Made by a program: the position numbers and the translations under genes. A stretch of 64,000 nt of DNA, taken from positions 124,001 to 188,000 of the forward strand of contig JAFUYH010000030.1 in the NCBI GenBank assembly GCA_017470605.1, given 5' to 3'. How positions within the stretch are numbered: the stretch's first letter is position 1; every line of letters starts with the position of its first letter. The stretch is from Treponema sp. GTDB taxonomy: Bacteria; Spirochaetota; Spirochaetia; Treponematales; Treponemataceae. The notes beneath the pieces are model-generated. The model searched no databases. It worked only from the letters and a program-made list of their open reading frames with translations, and was not told the origin of the DNA. Shown piece by piece: positions 52,196 through 61,312 of the stretch.

Positions 52196-54143
52196 CTGGT
52201 TCCTCCAATGTAAGAGCAGGAGGTTCATAAGGTCCGCGCTTGCTGAAACTCTTCTCATAATAGAACGTTACACCCGTAGTATCAATCTTTACTTCATCAA
52301 GCACATCGCGGACGTAGACTTTTACACCGGCATAAACATTATTTTCAACCTTTACCTTTCCAACAGCCTTAAGTTCCCTTAAGTGTGCCTGAATAGAATT
52401 TATTTCTTTTGTCATTTCTTCAAGTTCATGACTTATCTGTTCACAGCGTTCCTTAAGTCCCTTAAGTTTTTCTTCCTTTTCCTGAGGAAGTTTCTTTCGC
52501 AGTTTTTTCTGCTGTTCCAGAGTCTGTATGTCAAGGTCACAGTTTTCATACTCTTTAGTACTCTTTGCCTGCATTGCCTGCAGTTCTTCAAGACGCTTCT
52601 TTGCTCTAGGGTCAATGCCCACTTCAAGAATAGTTTCAGTACCACCACCAGGAGAACCGATTTTCTTTGCACAAATTTCCTCTGTAGCAAGAAGATGCCC
52701 TCCAATAATCTGAGCCTTCTTTCCTTTTACAATGATATTCTTCATTGCTGTTACATTGGAATTTACAATACTGTCATAAACAATTACGTTTTCTTCTACT
52801 TCAACAGTTGTTTCATTTATAAATTTAGCCCAAAGAGATTTACCGGCCTTTATATAACCTTCACCTTTACCAAAAATACCCTGTCTTACAATAATATTGC
52901 CTGTTGCTTCCAGACGGGATTTATCTACAATTCCATTTACTTCAATATTAGTTGCTTCAACCTTAAAGCCTTCTTCTACAGAACCCTTTATAATTACAGT
53001 TCCAACAAACTTGATATCACCGGTCTTAACATTAACAGCATCAAGATATTTAACAGGCTCTACCGTAACTTTTCCATTTACAAGCATAACTTCGCCATCA
53101 ATATCGGCTTTAATAGTTACACCATCGCGGTCCAGATGAACATTAGCTCCAAGTTGAATCTGTATATCTTTTCCGTTTTTAGCTTCAAGATAGCGGCCAA
53201 AAAGTGTTTTTCCACCCTTACCTCTTTCTGCAGGAATTTTCTGGGCAAGAGGCTGATCTGCAATAACGTTCTGAATCTGATTGAGTTCCTTGTAATTTAT
53301 GTTTCCAGACTCAGAAACTTTTGCCTTCAGTTTCTTTGGATCCGTTTCAAAATTATAGGATATATATGCGTCATGACCGTCAACAGGCAGAATTGCAGAA
53401 GCAACTTCATAAGGCTCATTATATACAGGAGAGTCTACAAATTCAGAAATTTTTTCGGAATTAAAACAGGCTTCAACAACGCCCTGAGACATGAGGGCTC
53501 TCTTAATCATTTCTTCTGAGGCTTCTGAGCCACTTCCTGTTGGTGGAGAAACAACAATACAGCCTTTCATTTCATCCTTAGAAACTTCTACACCGATTAC
53601 TACGTCGCCGGCTGTAGAATGTTTATATTGTCCAACAGTAACATACTGATGCTCGGTACCCTGCTTTACAAGTTTTTTTATAAGGCTTTCATCAAAATCA
53701 ATTGTATCATCACGCTTTATATCTGCCAGAATATCACGAAGTTCAACTTCAAGCCCGTCTCCTAACGGCAGAATTACTTTCAGACAAATATCTGACTTGA
53801 AACGCCTTACATAATACATTCCGTCTCTGTTCTGATTTATTACAGCATCTTCTTCATCTTCATTATCAAACAGGCCGTCAGATGCAAGTTTTGTAACCTT
53901 CTTTACCGTATTAGGGTCCTGATATATTTTCAGCTTCCAGTGCTTTTTTCCAAGCCCCATAAAGCCATCGCTGCCCTTTTCAATAATTTCGTACTGCAGA
54001 TTAGAAACTTTTGTATCAAGCTGAACGGCAGCATCTGCCAGAGCCTCATCAATTGTATCTGCATTTACATCTACAAAATGAAGTTCCTTATCTACAGAGA
54101 GAAGTTCTTTCATATCCTTACGAACTTGATCAAGAGTAACCAT
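52176..54143 (-). CDS. FapA-like DUF342 protein of the flagellar operon
   Basis: A 655-residue polymer of DUF342/FapA type. The N-terminal 60 residues resemble a Jag-N-type module (MVTLDQVRKDMKELLSVDKELHFVDVNADTI and GSDGFMGLGKKHWKL). Residues about 200-460 contain the beta-helix-like FapA region: GNIIVRQGIFGKGEGYIKAGKS and NVIVYDSIVNSNVTAMKNIIVKG. A coiled coil follows (ECCEQISHELEEMTKEI-like region, residues 540-590), then a short tail. FapA proteins are associated with flagellar assembly genes but their role is unclear. It starts 8 bases after fliA. Confidence 0.82.
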   Translation of the reverse strand: MVTLDQVRKDMKELLSVDKELHFVDVNADTIDEALADAAVQLDTKVSNLQYEIIEKGSDGFMGLGKKHWKLKIYQDPNTVKKVTKLASDGLFDNEDEEDAVINQNRDGMYYVRRFKSDICLKVILPLGDGLEVELRDILADIKRDDTIDFDESLIKKLVKQGTEHQYVTVGQYKHSTAGDVVIGVEVSKDEMKGCIVVSPPTGSGSEASEEMIKRALMSQGVVEACFNSEKISEFVDSPVYNEPYEVASAILPVDGHDAYISYNFETDPKKLKAKVSESGNINYKELNQIQNVIADQPLAQKIPAERGKGGKTLFGRYLEAKNGKDIQIQLGANVHLDRDGVTIKADIDGEVMLVNGKVTVEPVKYLDAVNVKTGDIKFVGTVIIKGSVEEGFKVEATNIEVNGIVDKSRLEATGNIIVRQGIFGKGEGYIKAGKSLWAKFINETTVEVEENVIVYDSIVNSNVTAMKNIIVKGKKAQIIGGHLLATEEICAKKIGSPGGGTETILEVGIDPRAKKRLEELQAMQAKSTKEYENCDLDIQTLEQQKKLRKKLPQEKEEKLKGLKERCEQISHELEEMTKEINSIQAHLRELKAVGKVKVENNVYAGVKVYVRDVLDEVKIDTTGVTFYYEKSFSKRGPYEPPALTLEEPDGYTAD

Positions 54144-54151
54144 TTTCTATA

Positions 54152-54934
54152 TCAGATAATACCCTTTCTTAAATTTGTAAGTTTTGCACGCAAACGTAAA
54201 TTTGCCTTTGTATGGAGCTGGGAAATGCGGGATTCACTGACCTCCAGAACTTCACCAATTTCTTTAAATGTAAGGTCTTCATGGTAGTAGAGAACTATAA
54301 CCATTTTTTCTTTTTCCGGAAGCTCACTGATAGCCTGTGCAATTACCTTTTTAATTTCTTCGCGTTCAGCAATGACATCAGGATTAAGGCTTGAAGGTGA
54401 TTCGATATTATTACCGATAGACATATTATCGTTGTCGTCACCGGCATACCAGACATCATTTAAAGAAAGAACGCTTGTTCCAGAAACCTTCATAACAGTG
54501 CGATGATATTCATCTTCACTCATATTCAGAGAACCGGCAATTTCAGAATCGGTTGCTGTTCTTCCTAATTTTGATTCAAGGGAAACAATTGCATCTTCAA
54601 TTTCCCGGGATTTCTGACGGACAGAACGAGGAACCCAGTCTATCTGGCGCAATTCGTCAAAAATTGCTCCTCTGATTCTTGTAACGGCATAAGTCTTGAA
54701 TTTTACGCCTTTATCAGGGTCATATTTATTAATGGCATCAAGCAGCCCAAACTGTCCATAACCAACTAAATCATCAAATTCAACAGAATTCGGCAAACCG
54801 ACTGCAACTTTACCTGCAACATATTTTACAAGAGGCATATATTGTCTGATAAATTTATCCCTCAGGGCAGGAGACTTAGTCTTCTTGAATTCTTCCCAAA
54901 GGTCATCTTCTTCTTTTTCATCATTAATCGGCAT
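54152..54934 (-). CDS. fliA: RNA polymerase sigma factor FliA/WhiG (sigma-28)
   Basis: Directs transcription of late flagellar and chemotaxis genes. It has 260 residues. Region 2 is RDKFIRQYMPLVKYVAGKVAVGLP, FDDLVGYGQFGLLDAINKYDPDKG and FKTYAVTRIRGAIFDELRQIDWVPRSVR (typical of sigma-28). Region 3 contains GRTATDSEIAGSLNMS. Region 4 has LPEKEKMVIVLYYHEDLTFKEIGEVLEVSESRISQLH. It is controlled in other bacteria by FlgM, not found here. GAGGG lies 10 bases before the ATG. Confidence 0.95.
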   Translation of the reverse strand: MPINDEKEEDDLWEEFKKTKSPALRDKFIRQYMPLVKYVAGKVAVGLPNSVEFDDLVGYGQFGLLDAINKYDPDKGVKFKTYAVTRIRGAIFDELRQIDWVPRSVRQKSREIEDAIVSLESKLGRTATDSEIAGSLNMSEDEYHRTVMKVSGTSVLSLNDVWYAGDDNDNMSIGNNIESPSSLNPDVIAEREEIKKVIAQAISELPEKEKMVIVLYYHEDLTFKEIGEVLEVSESRISQLHTKANLRLRAKLTNLRKGII

Positions 54935-54948
54935 CTACATTATCCCTC

Positions 54949-55770
54949 TTATATAGATTTCTCATCAGCTAATACAGAACTGATTGCCTTTGCAATTAAT
55001 CCTGCATCTTTTACTTCCGGAACTGCTGCAGAACCGGAACTGGATACAGGGTCAAAACCTGTATCATCATCAAAAGAATCATCATCTTCTTCTGAAGCAG
55101 ATGATTCAGAACTTCCAAATGAGAAATTACTCATATCTGGAAGCGTATCTATTTCTTGTGACTCTTCAAGCTGCACAGAATTAAAATTGCCTGTAGAAGA
55201 AGCAGGAGCTTCCTCCCGCATTACAGGAACCGATTCCGGTGCTTTTGTAAGAGCCGCAGCACTCATAGGCGTAAAGCCATTTTTAGCTTCAGGTACATCA
55301 GAAGCCATTTGAGTAACATTTGGAACACTCATTACAGGCGAACTCTGATTTTTTTCCGGCTCAGGCATTTTTTGCGCAGAAGCGGCAGAAACTCCCATAG
55401 AAGACTTTATATCAGAGTCATTCAGCATCTGATGATTTTCTCCTACGACAAAACGGTTTTCACTGTCTCCCGGAGAAATTTCTTCATCCTGAATAGTAAT
55501 GTCTACCAGCTGCCCTTTTTGAACAGCAGGCTGCGGGGAAGAAGTCTGCATTCCCTGCGAAAAATCCGGTCCAAATTCATTTTCCGAATCATTAAGGAAT
55601 TTATCAAAAATCAACTTTATTCCTAAGCCTATTATGCCGAAAATCACAGCAAACAGCAGTGCAACCAGCAGCTTATGAATAAAAGATGAATGTGGAGAAA
55701 ACAGACTTGATACAAAAGACAATACAAATCCGAAAACAGCAAAGCCTGATATAAGTTTAATATCTTTCAT
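54949..55770 (-). CDS. Uncharacterised membrane protein between flhG and fliA
   Basis: A 273-residue protein. Two hydrophobic helices (about residues 7-26 and 33-55: LISGFAVFGFVLSFVSSLFS and KLLVALLFAVIFGIIGLGI) are followed by a long acidic, Ser-rich, low-complexity cytoplasmic domain ending in a short helix (AAVPEVKDAGLIAKAISSVLADEKSI). No known motif. The ATG at 55770 has no ribosome site; an in-frame stop lies directly before it, so a longer start is excluded. Short upstream reading frames may carry ribosomes to it. Its position between FlhG and FliA suggests a flagellar link. Confidence 0.6.
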   Translation of the reverse strand: MKDIKLISGFAVFGFVLSFVSSLFSPHSSFIHKLLVALLFAVIFGIIGLGIKLIFDKFLNDSENEFGPDFSQGMQTSSPQPAVQKGQLVDITIQDEEISPGDSENRFVVGENHQMLNDSDIKSSMGVSAASAQKMPEPEKNQSSPVMSVPNVTQMASDVPEAKNGFTPMSAAALTKAPESVPVMREEAPASSTGNFNSVQLEESQEIDTLPDMSNFSFGSSESSASEEDDDSFDDDTGFDPVSSSGSAAVPEVKDAGLIAKAISSVLADEKSI

Positions 55771-55812
55771 TTACGCTTTGTGACATCAATCTGCTGCCAG
55801 ATTATGTATCAT
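55757..55812 (-). other. Two tiny overlapping reading frames upstream of the 54949 gene
   Basis: On minus, ATG at 55812 opens an 8-codon frame (MIHNLAAD, stop 55788-55786). Its stop overlaps ATG at 55786 (TGATG), which opens a 9-codon frame (MSQSVNERY) that ends at 55757 inside the main gene. GGGAGG lies very close to the first ATG, nearer than ideal. Coupling to the ribosome-site-less main ATG at 55770 is a hypothesis. Confidence 0.3.
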
Positions 55813-55843
55813 TCCTCCCACAATTTTATAAATACCCTCCAAT

Positions 55844-55849
55844 ATTATA
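55844..55849 (-). promoter_or_regulatory. Possible internal promoter upstream of the 54949 gene and fliA
   Basis: TATAAT on minus (55849 to 55844) in the 120-bp gap after flhG, leaving a leader of about 67 nt with two GGAGG-like sites. No -35 stands out in the A/T-rich stretch before it. It could allow fliA to be expressed separately from flhG. Confidence 0.35.
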
Positions 55850-55890
55850 CAACACAAATAAAAAAAAATATAGAAATATTTATATATTCT

Positions 55891-56787
55891 CTACTTTTTT
55901 TTACCTAAAAACTTCTTCAGGAAGTTAGAAACACCTTCATTATATTCCGGTTCAGTTTTTTCAATACGACCGACAATATGTTTCAGATAAACAGCAGGCT
56001 TAGACGTTGGGTTCACAATTATAAAAGGCTTTTGCCTGATTACGGAAGCCATAACAAGAGGGTCTTCCGGTATACAGCCAAGGTACTCTACCTTATAGCT
56101 CAGGAACTGCCCTACAATTGTAATAATTCTTTCTGCAATGCGTTTACCTTCATCAGGAGAATGAACCCTGTTTACGATAAGCTTGATGTCTACAGTTCTG
56201 TCTACAATTTCTGTAGTAATAATTTTTATAATACCATAAGCATCAGTAATCGCTGTAGGCTCTGGTGTTGTAACTACAAAAACTTCATCTGCTGCAGCAA
56301 CAAACTGCAGTACGTTATTTGCAATTCCAGCGCCTGTATCAATAATAATGATGTCTGCATTTCCAAGTGTAGAAAACTGATTTGCAAAATATTCAAGTTC
56401 TTCAACACTCAGGTTCGCAATCTTAGAAAAACCGTTTGCACCTGCAACAAATTTTATTCCGAATTCAGTGTCATTAATGATTTCCTTCATCGTCTTTTTT
56501 TTGTTTATTACGTGCATCAAATTATACTGGGGAACAATATTCAAAAGAACATTTACATTTGCCATTCCAAGATCACCGTCAATAAGGATAACCTTTTTAC
56601 CCAGCTGAGCATAAGCAATAGACATATTAACGGCAAAGTTTGTTTTACCAACACCACCTTTTCCGCTTGTGATTGCTATAATCCTTGTATTGTGATTTTT
56701 CTGAGAAAGAGGTTTAGAGTCAGAAACCTTCTGTGCTGCTCCGCTTTCGCCCAATAACTCACTCAATCCTTCTGCCTGTTCTTCCAT
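55891..56787 (-). CDS. flhG: Flagellar number regulator FlhG/YlxH (MinD-like ATPase)
   Basis: A 298-residue SIMIBI ATPase that partners FlhF. An N-terminal acidic extension of about 30 residues may be the FlhF-activating helix. The deviant Walker A is IAITSGKGGVGKTNFAVNMS, then LIDGDLGMANVNVLL, and DIIIIDTGAGIANNVLQFVA. LIVNRVHS and a C-terminal membrane-targeting-like basic stretch (NFLKKFLGKKK) follow. It lies 16 bases after flhF. Confidence 0.93.
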   Translation of the reverse strand: MEEQAEGLSELLGESGAAQKVSDSKPLSQKNHNTRIIAITSGKGGVGKTNFAVNMSIAYAQLGKKVILIDGDLGMANVNVLLNIVPQYNLMHVINKKKTMKEIINDTEFGIKFVAGANGFSKIANLSVEELEYFANQFSTLGNADIIIIDTGAGIANNVLQFVAAADEVFVVTTPEPTAITDAYGIIKIITTEIVDRTVDIKLIVNRVHSPDEGKRIAERIITIVGQFLSYKVEYLGCIPEDPLVMASVIRQKPFIIVNPTSKPAVYLKHIVGRIEKTEPEYNEGVSNFLKKFLGKKK

Positions 56788-56803
56788 ATATTATTCTCCT
56801 GTA

Positions 56804-58045
56804 TTATTCACTTCCAAATTTATTTTCTACATGAACTCTGTCTATTTTAAAACCCTCCAGCCGCAAGAGAAAGTCTACAACATTTGCTCTTGTAATATCC
56901 CTTGCAGCCATCTGACCATGAGTAAGATAGGAAACCGCCTTATGTTTTTCATTAAGAACACTGATAACATTTCCTATCTGCTCAGATTCATCACACTTTG
57001 TTACTATAACAGATTTATAGCCGAATGGCTCGTAGTTCTGCATGATATTTTGCAAATCTCTTGATTTTGTTGAGGCTGTAAGAGCCAGATAAACATCCGG
57101 ATTCATTCCAGGAATATCAAGAAGCATCTTTATCTGTGCAAGGTGATGAGCATCATTAGGACTATAACCGCTGGTATCAATAAAAATTGCATCCATATTT
57201 TCGCGGTTTTCTTCAAACAAAGTCTTAAGGTCTTCTGCCCGCTCTGCTTTTAATACATTTGCAGAAAGCCTGTCTCCCCAACGTTCAAGCTGTTCCATTG
57301 CCCCGACCCTCATAGAGTCTGTAGTAATAAAACAGAAATTAGGACGGGTCTTATTTTCTGCACTGTATGATTTTATGAACAGGGCCGCAAGTTTTACAAG
57401 AGTTGTTGTTTTTCCGACTCCTGTAGGACCTACAATTATATATACATGAGGCGGTCTGTATACAACATCAGGAGCAATAGAGATTGCCTCACCAATCCAG
57501 TCCACGACTCTTCTTTCCACAAGGTCAAAGTCATCCAGATGCTCAAGTGAAAATTCATTACGGATTTTTTCTTCAATCATATTGATGAAGGAATATGAAA
57601 ATTCATTCTGCTCAAGCAGGTCTGTGATTTTTTTTATTGACTCATGCTTTTCCTGATTGCCTGCCGCTATGGCCTGAAGTTTTGAATTCATCTCTTTGGT
57701 AAATTCATCCAGTTTTGAAGCAACCTGCTGATTTACCTGAGAAAGCTGAGCTGTCATTAAAATTGAACTCTGATTCTGTAATATACCTTCCCTGTTTTTT
57801 GCAAGACGCTGCATTTCCGCATCATCATCATAAGACTTGGAATCAGGAGAATATGCGTTAGGATGAAATGTTACATAAGTAACCTCTGTCACATCCCTTT
57901 TCCGAAATCCCAAAAAACTGCTTTTCTGAACAATCTGTTTATCTACAATACGAAAATCTTTGCCAAAGGTCTTATACAGTTTGTCTTTGCAGTCATCAAG
58001 AGAATTTCCGGTTATCTTCTGTTTTTTTTCATAATCAAAACCCAT
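56804..58045 (-). CDS. flhF: Flagellar biosynthesis GTPase FlhF
   Basis: SRP-type GTPase that sets flagellum position and recruits the export apparatus; 413 residues. A variable basic N-terminal domain (about residues 1-130) is followed by the NG domain: IIVGPTGVGKTTTLVKLAAL (P-loop), FITTDSMRVGAMEQLERWGD, DAIFIDTSGYSPND and KSVIVTKCDES. In spirochaetes it helps place the periplasmic flagella at the cell ends. It lies 30 bases after flhA and 16 before flhG. Confidence 0.94.
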   Translation of the reverse strand: MGFDYEKKQKITGNSLDDCKDKLYKTFGKDFRIVDKQIVQKSSFLGFRKRDVTEVTYVTFHPNAYSPDSKSYDDDAEMQRLAKNREGILQNQSSILMTAQLSQVNQQVASKLDEFTKEMNSKLQAIAAGNQEKHESIKKITDLLEQNEFSYSFINMIEEKIRNEFSLEHLDDFDLVERRVVDWIGEAISIAPDVVYRPPHVYIIVGPTGVGKTTTLVKLAALFIKSYSAENKTRPNFCFITTDSMRVGAMEQLERWGDRLSANVLKAERAEDLKTLFEENRENMDAIFIDTSGYSPNDAHHLAQIKMLLDIPGMNPDVYLALTASTKSRDLQNIMQNYEPFGYKSVIVTKCDESEQIGNVISVLNEKHKAVSYLTHGQMAARDITRANVVDFLLRLEGFKIDRVHVENKFGSE

Positions 58046-58075
58046 ACTATATATCCTTTTTACATCACAGTTTCA

Positions 58076-60223
58076 TTATTCTTCGTCCGCAATTTCGTCT
58101 ACAATCTCTACAACAATATTGTTTCCGGCGGCATAGGCTTCCATATCGGAAATAACAACAATACCCGGCTGCTCATGTTCAAGTGATGATCTTACAAGCT
58201 GACGTACACTGCTTACACAAAGAATTATTGGCATAATTCCCATTCCATTTACTTTTACAAGAGAATCATTTACAGCTTTTACCCAACGCCTTCTATCTAC
58301 AGGGTCTAATGCAACATAAGGCTTTGAACCATCAGGCGGATTATAAGCATGGTCTGCAATTAATTCACTTAATTCCTGAGACAGTCTCATAACGCGCAGT
58401 TTTTTATCTGCAGGATTTACATACTGAAGACAAATCTGTGCTCCAAGTGCTTCACGAACTTTTGCGGTAAGATCCCACACATTATGAGATACAGAAGAAT
58501 AATTTGCCATTGTTTCCAAAATCTTTACATAGTTTCTGATAGAAACTTTTTCTTCCAGAAGATTTTGAAGAACCTTTTCTATTACGCCATAAGAGAATTT
58601 TGCAGTATTGAGGACTTCGTCCACAAGAACATCATTTGATTTCTTTACAGTTTCAAGAATATCTGAAACAGCCTGACGGTCTATAAGCTCAGCAGAATGA
58701 GCCCTGATAATTTCTGTAATATGTGTTGAAATGATTGTCGGAGCATCAACGACAACATAATTTGCACGTTCTGCTTCACTGCGGCGGTCTTCCGGCAGCC
58801 AGATTGCATCCATTCCGAATGCAGGGTCTTTTGTACTTTCACCGCCTTCAATTTTTTCTACAACAGCACCAGTATCCATGCACATTACATAGCCCAGACG
58901 AACGCTTGCATGGCCCACTTCAATTCCTGCTATTTTAAAACTATAGTCATTCGGATCCAGGGTCATGTTATCCTGTATTCGTATTTTTGGAATATTAAGA
59001 CCTATATCAAGCCTTGCTTCATCACGAATTCTAGAAATTCGTTCCAGAAGTTCTGCACCTTTTTCCTTGTCTACAAGAGGAATAAGGGCATAGCCAAGTT
59101 CAAGAGAAAGAGGATCAAGCATGACAATTTTTTCTGATTCAGGAGCGGCAGAAGTTTGTGTAGAGGCAGCTTTTTGTGCAGCCTGCTGGGCAACAAGTTT
59201 CTGAGTATTCTGCTCTCTGGTCATTTTTAGACCAAGATAGAAAAAGAGGAATGAAACAGGCAGAATAACTGCAAGTAAAGAAGGCTGTCCGTTAAAACTG
59301 AAAACAAGACCGGCAGCAACAAGTACACCAGCAACAATCTGATAAATATGCCCGTCACTTGAAAATTCTTTTTTAAGCTGAGCATCAATAGATTCATCAG
59401 ATTTAGTTCCGGTTACAAGCAAACCGGTTGCAAATGAAATAATTAAAGACGGAAGCTGGGAAGTAAGACCGTCACCAATTGTAAGGCGGGAATAAGTAGA
59501 CATAGCCTGTCCTATTCCCATAGACTGATTTCCAAAGAAGGAAGCAAGAACCGTTCCCATTAATATGCCGCCAATAAGATTGACCACTGTAATGACAATA
59601 CCGGCTTTTACGTTTCCGCTAACGAACTTAGAAGAACCGTCCATATTTGAATAAAAATCTATATCACGACGAACGGCTTCTTTTAAAACTTCAGCCTGCT
59701 GTTCATCAATAACGCCGGTATTAAGGCGGTTATCAATATCAAAAAGTTTCTGGTTCATGGAATCCAAAGAAAAGCGGGCAGCAACTTCTGAAACGCGGCC
59801 GGCACCCTTTGTAACAACAAGAACCTGTACTACTATAAGAATAATAAAGATTATGAAACCGACAACAAGGTTATCTCCTGCAACAATTTTTGCAAAAGCC
59901 GTAACCATATCACTCTGACCTACAAGATTTCCGTTTCTAATCTGACCTGTAAGAATCAGTCTTGTAGAAGAAATATTTATGGCAAGACTGAACATTGTCT
60001 GAAAGAGAATTACACGAGGAAAAGTCTGAAAATCAGAAGGACGAGGAAGCTGTACGACAACAAGAAGAATAATTACAGAAAAAGCAAGATTTAAAATCAT
60101 ACTCAAATCCACAAGAATCTTTGGAATTGGTATAAACAAAAGAAGCACACAGACTACCACAGAAACAGGTACTGCGTTTTTTTGTATAAAAGATAAAATG
60201 CTTCCTCGACGTTCGTCTGCCAT
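58076..60223 (-). CDS. flhA: Flagellar export gate protein FlhA
   Basis: Forms the nonameric export gate and proton-coupled channel of the flagellar type III secretion system; 715 residues. About eight N-terminal helices are seen, with the conserved FHIPEP-type loop: NGNLVGQSDMVTAFAKIVAGDNLVVGFIIF and VAARFSLDSMNQKLFDIDNRLNTGVID. The cytoplasmic C-terminal half (about residues 360-715) has the usual subdomains that dock chaperone-substrate complexes. It follows flhB after 18 bases. Confidence 0.96.
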   Translation of the reverse strand: MADERRGSILSFIQKNAVPVSVVVCVLLLFIPIPKILVDLSMILNLAFSVIILLVVVQLPRPSDFQTFPRVILFQTMFSLAINISSTRLILTGQIRNGNLVGQSDMVTAFAKIVAGDNLVVGFIIFIILIVVQVLVVTKGAGRVSEVAARFSLDSMNQKLFDIDNRLNTGVIDEQQAEVLKEAVRRDIDFYSNMDGSSKFVSGNVKAGIVITVVNLIGGILMGTVLASFFGNQSMGIGQAMSTYSRLTIGDGLTSQLPSLIISFATGLLVTGTKSDESIDAQLKKEFSSDGHIYQIVAGVLVAAGLVFSFNGQPSLLAVILPVSFLFFYLGLKMTREQNTQKLVAQQAAQKAASTQTSAAPESEKIVMLDPLSLELGYALIPLVDKEKGAELLERISRIRDEARLDIGLNIPKIRIQDNMTLDPNDYSFKIAGIEVGHASVRLGYVMCMDTGAVVEKIEGGESTKDPAFGMDAIWLPEDRRSEAERANYVVVDAPTIISTHITEIIRAHSAELIDRQAVSDILETVKKSNDVLVDEVLNTAKFSYGVIEKVLQNLLEEKVSIRNYVKILETMANYSSVSHNVWDLTAKVREALGAQICLQYVNPADKKLRVMRLSQELSELIADHAYNPPDGSKPYVALDPVDRRRWVKAVNDSLVKVNGMGIMPIILCVSSVRQLVRSSLEHEQPGIVVISDMEAYAAGNNIVVEIVDEIADEE

Positions 60224-60241
60224 AAGTCCCCACCCAGCAAA

Positions 60242-61312
60242 TTACGAATTAGCGTTCTTATATTTATCAAGCTGAGCATAGATAAGTGCAACAGCCCGAA
60301 TATAGTTATCTGGTATTATATCACCAACTTCAAGATTTGTATACAAATCTCGCGCTACAGGACGATTTTCTACCACAGGAATATTATTTTCTTCAGCAAT
60401 ACGGCGAATTGTAAAGGCCATATTGTCTTCTCCCTTTGCATTTACCATTGGAGCATCCGCAGCTTCTGTGTCAAACTTTAAGGCAACGGCAAAATGCGTA
60501 GGGTTTGCAATTACAACGTCTGACTCTGCAACAGCCTTCGGAATATTCTGCTGAAGCATCTGCCTTTGCATCTGCTGAAGACGGCTTTTTACTTCAGGAT
60601 CCCCTTCCATTTCTTTATATTCTTCCTTCTGTTCCTGCTTTGTCATCTTCATTTCTTCCATAAAATCATGACGCTGAACAAAATAGTCTGGAATAGAAAT
60701 AACCAGAAAGAGAACGGCAACTGTAAGAAGAATCTGGGCAGCCATCTTTGCAATTTTTACAAGAGCGCCAGAAATATCACCATTTTTTATGATTTCAACA
60801 AGAACAAAAATATCTTTTCTTATAAAGACATAAGCTACTATTATTATTAAAGCAACCTTTCCTAAAGATTTTGCAACATTAAAAAGGCCTTTTGTAGAAA
60901 AGACAGTCTTTTTTAAATATTCACCAATTTTAGGAACTATTTTTGAAAATTTCGGCTCAATAGGCTTAAGACTGAAAATGAAGCCCCTTGTCTGTATTAT
61001 ATTTCCCAGAATCGCTGCAACAAAACTGACAATACCAACAGGAACAACGCATTTTAAAAAGAAATTTAAAAACGCCATCATAAAAGAAGGATTATTAACA
61101 TCTTCTCTGGTACAGCGTGAAAAATAAAAAGTCATAATCTGAGTCAGCTGTTCCAGAAGAAATTTTGACATTGCAATTATAGTGATAACCCCGAATAACA
61201 GTATCAAGGCACCGCTTACTTCCTGACTCTTTGCGACACGCCCTTCTTTACGGGCTTTTTCAAGTTTGTATTCCGAAGGTTCTTCGGTACGTCCTTCATC
61301 TTCTGCAGCCAC
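60242..61312 (-). CDS. flhB: Flagellar export specificity switch FlhB
   Basis: Controls the switch from rod-hook to filament export; 356 residues. Four membrane helices follow the charged N-terminus (GRTEEPSEYKLEKARKEGRVAKSQE). The autocleavage site NPTH is intact at residues 270-273 (VVIANPTHFAVALKF). The start is GTG at 61312, preceded by GGAGG 8 bases upstream and directly following the fliR stop; no ATG fits better. Confidence 0.96.
   Translation of the reverse strand: MAAEDEGRTEEPSEYKLEKARKEGRVAKSQEVSGALILLFGVITIIAMSKFLLEQLTQIMTFYFSRCTREDVNNPSFMMAFLNFFLKCVVPVGIVSFVAAILGNIIQTRGFIFSLKPIEPKFSKIVPKIGEYLKKTVFSTKGLFNVAKSLGKVALIIIVAYVFIRKDIFVLVEIIKNGDISGALVKIAKMAAQILLTVAVLFLVISIPDYFVQRHDFMEEMKMTKQEQKEEYKEMEGDPEVKSRLQQMQRQMLQQNIPKAVAESDVVIANPTHFAVALKFDTEAADAPMVNAKGEDNMAFTIRRIAEENNIPVVENRPVARDLYTNLEVGDIIPDNYIRAVALIYAQLDKYKNANS

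Noticed and set aside
52383-53519. A 378-codon plus-strand reading frame opposite the DUF342 gene
   Set aside because: Its protein is low-quality (Phe, Cys, Tyr and Ile runs), it lacks a ribosome site, and the minus strand holds a recognisable FapA-like protein in a continuous operon.
55978-56757. A 259-codon plus-strand reading frame opposite flhG
   Set aside because: Shadow of the flhG gene with Cys/Asn/Tyr-rich composition; the KGGVGKT motif on minus settles the strand.
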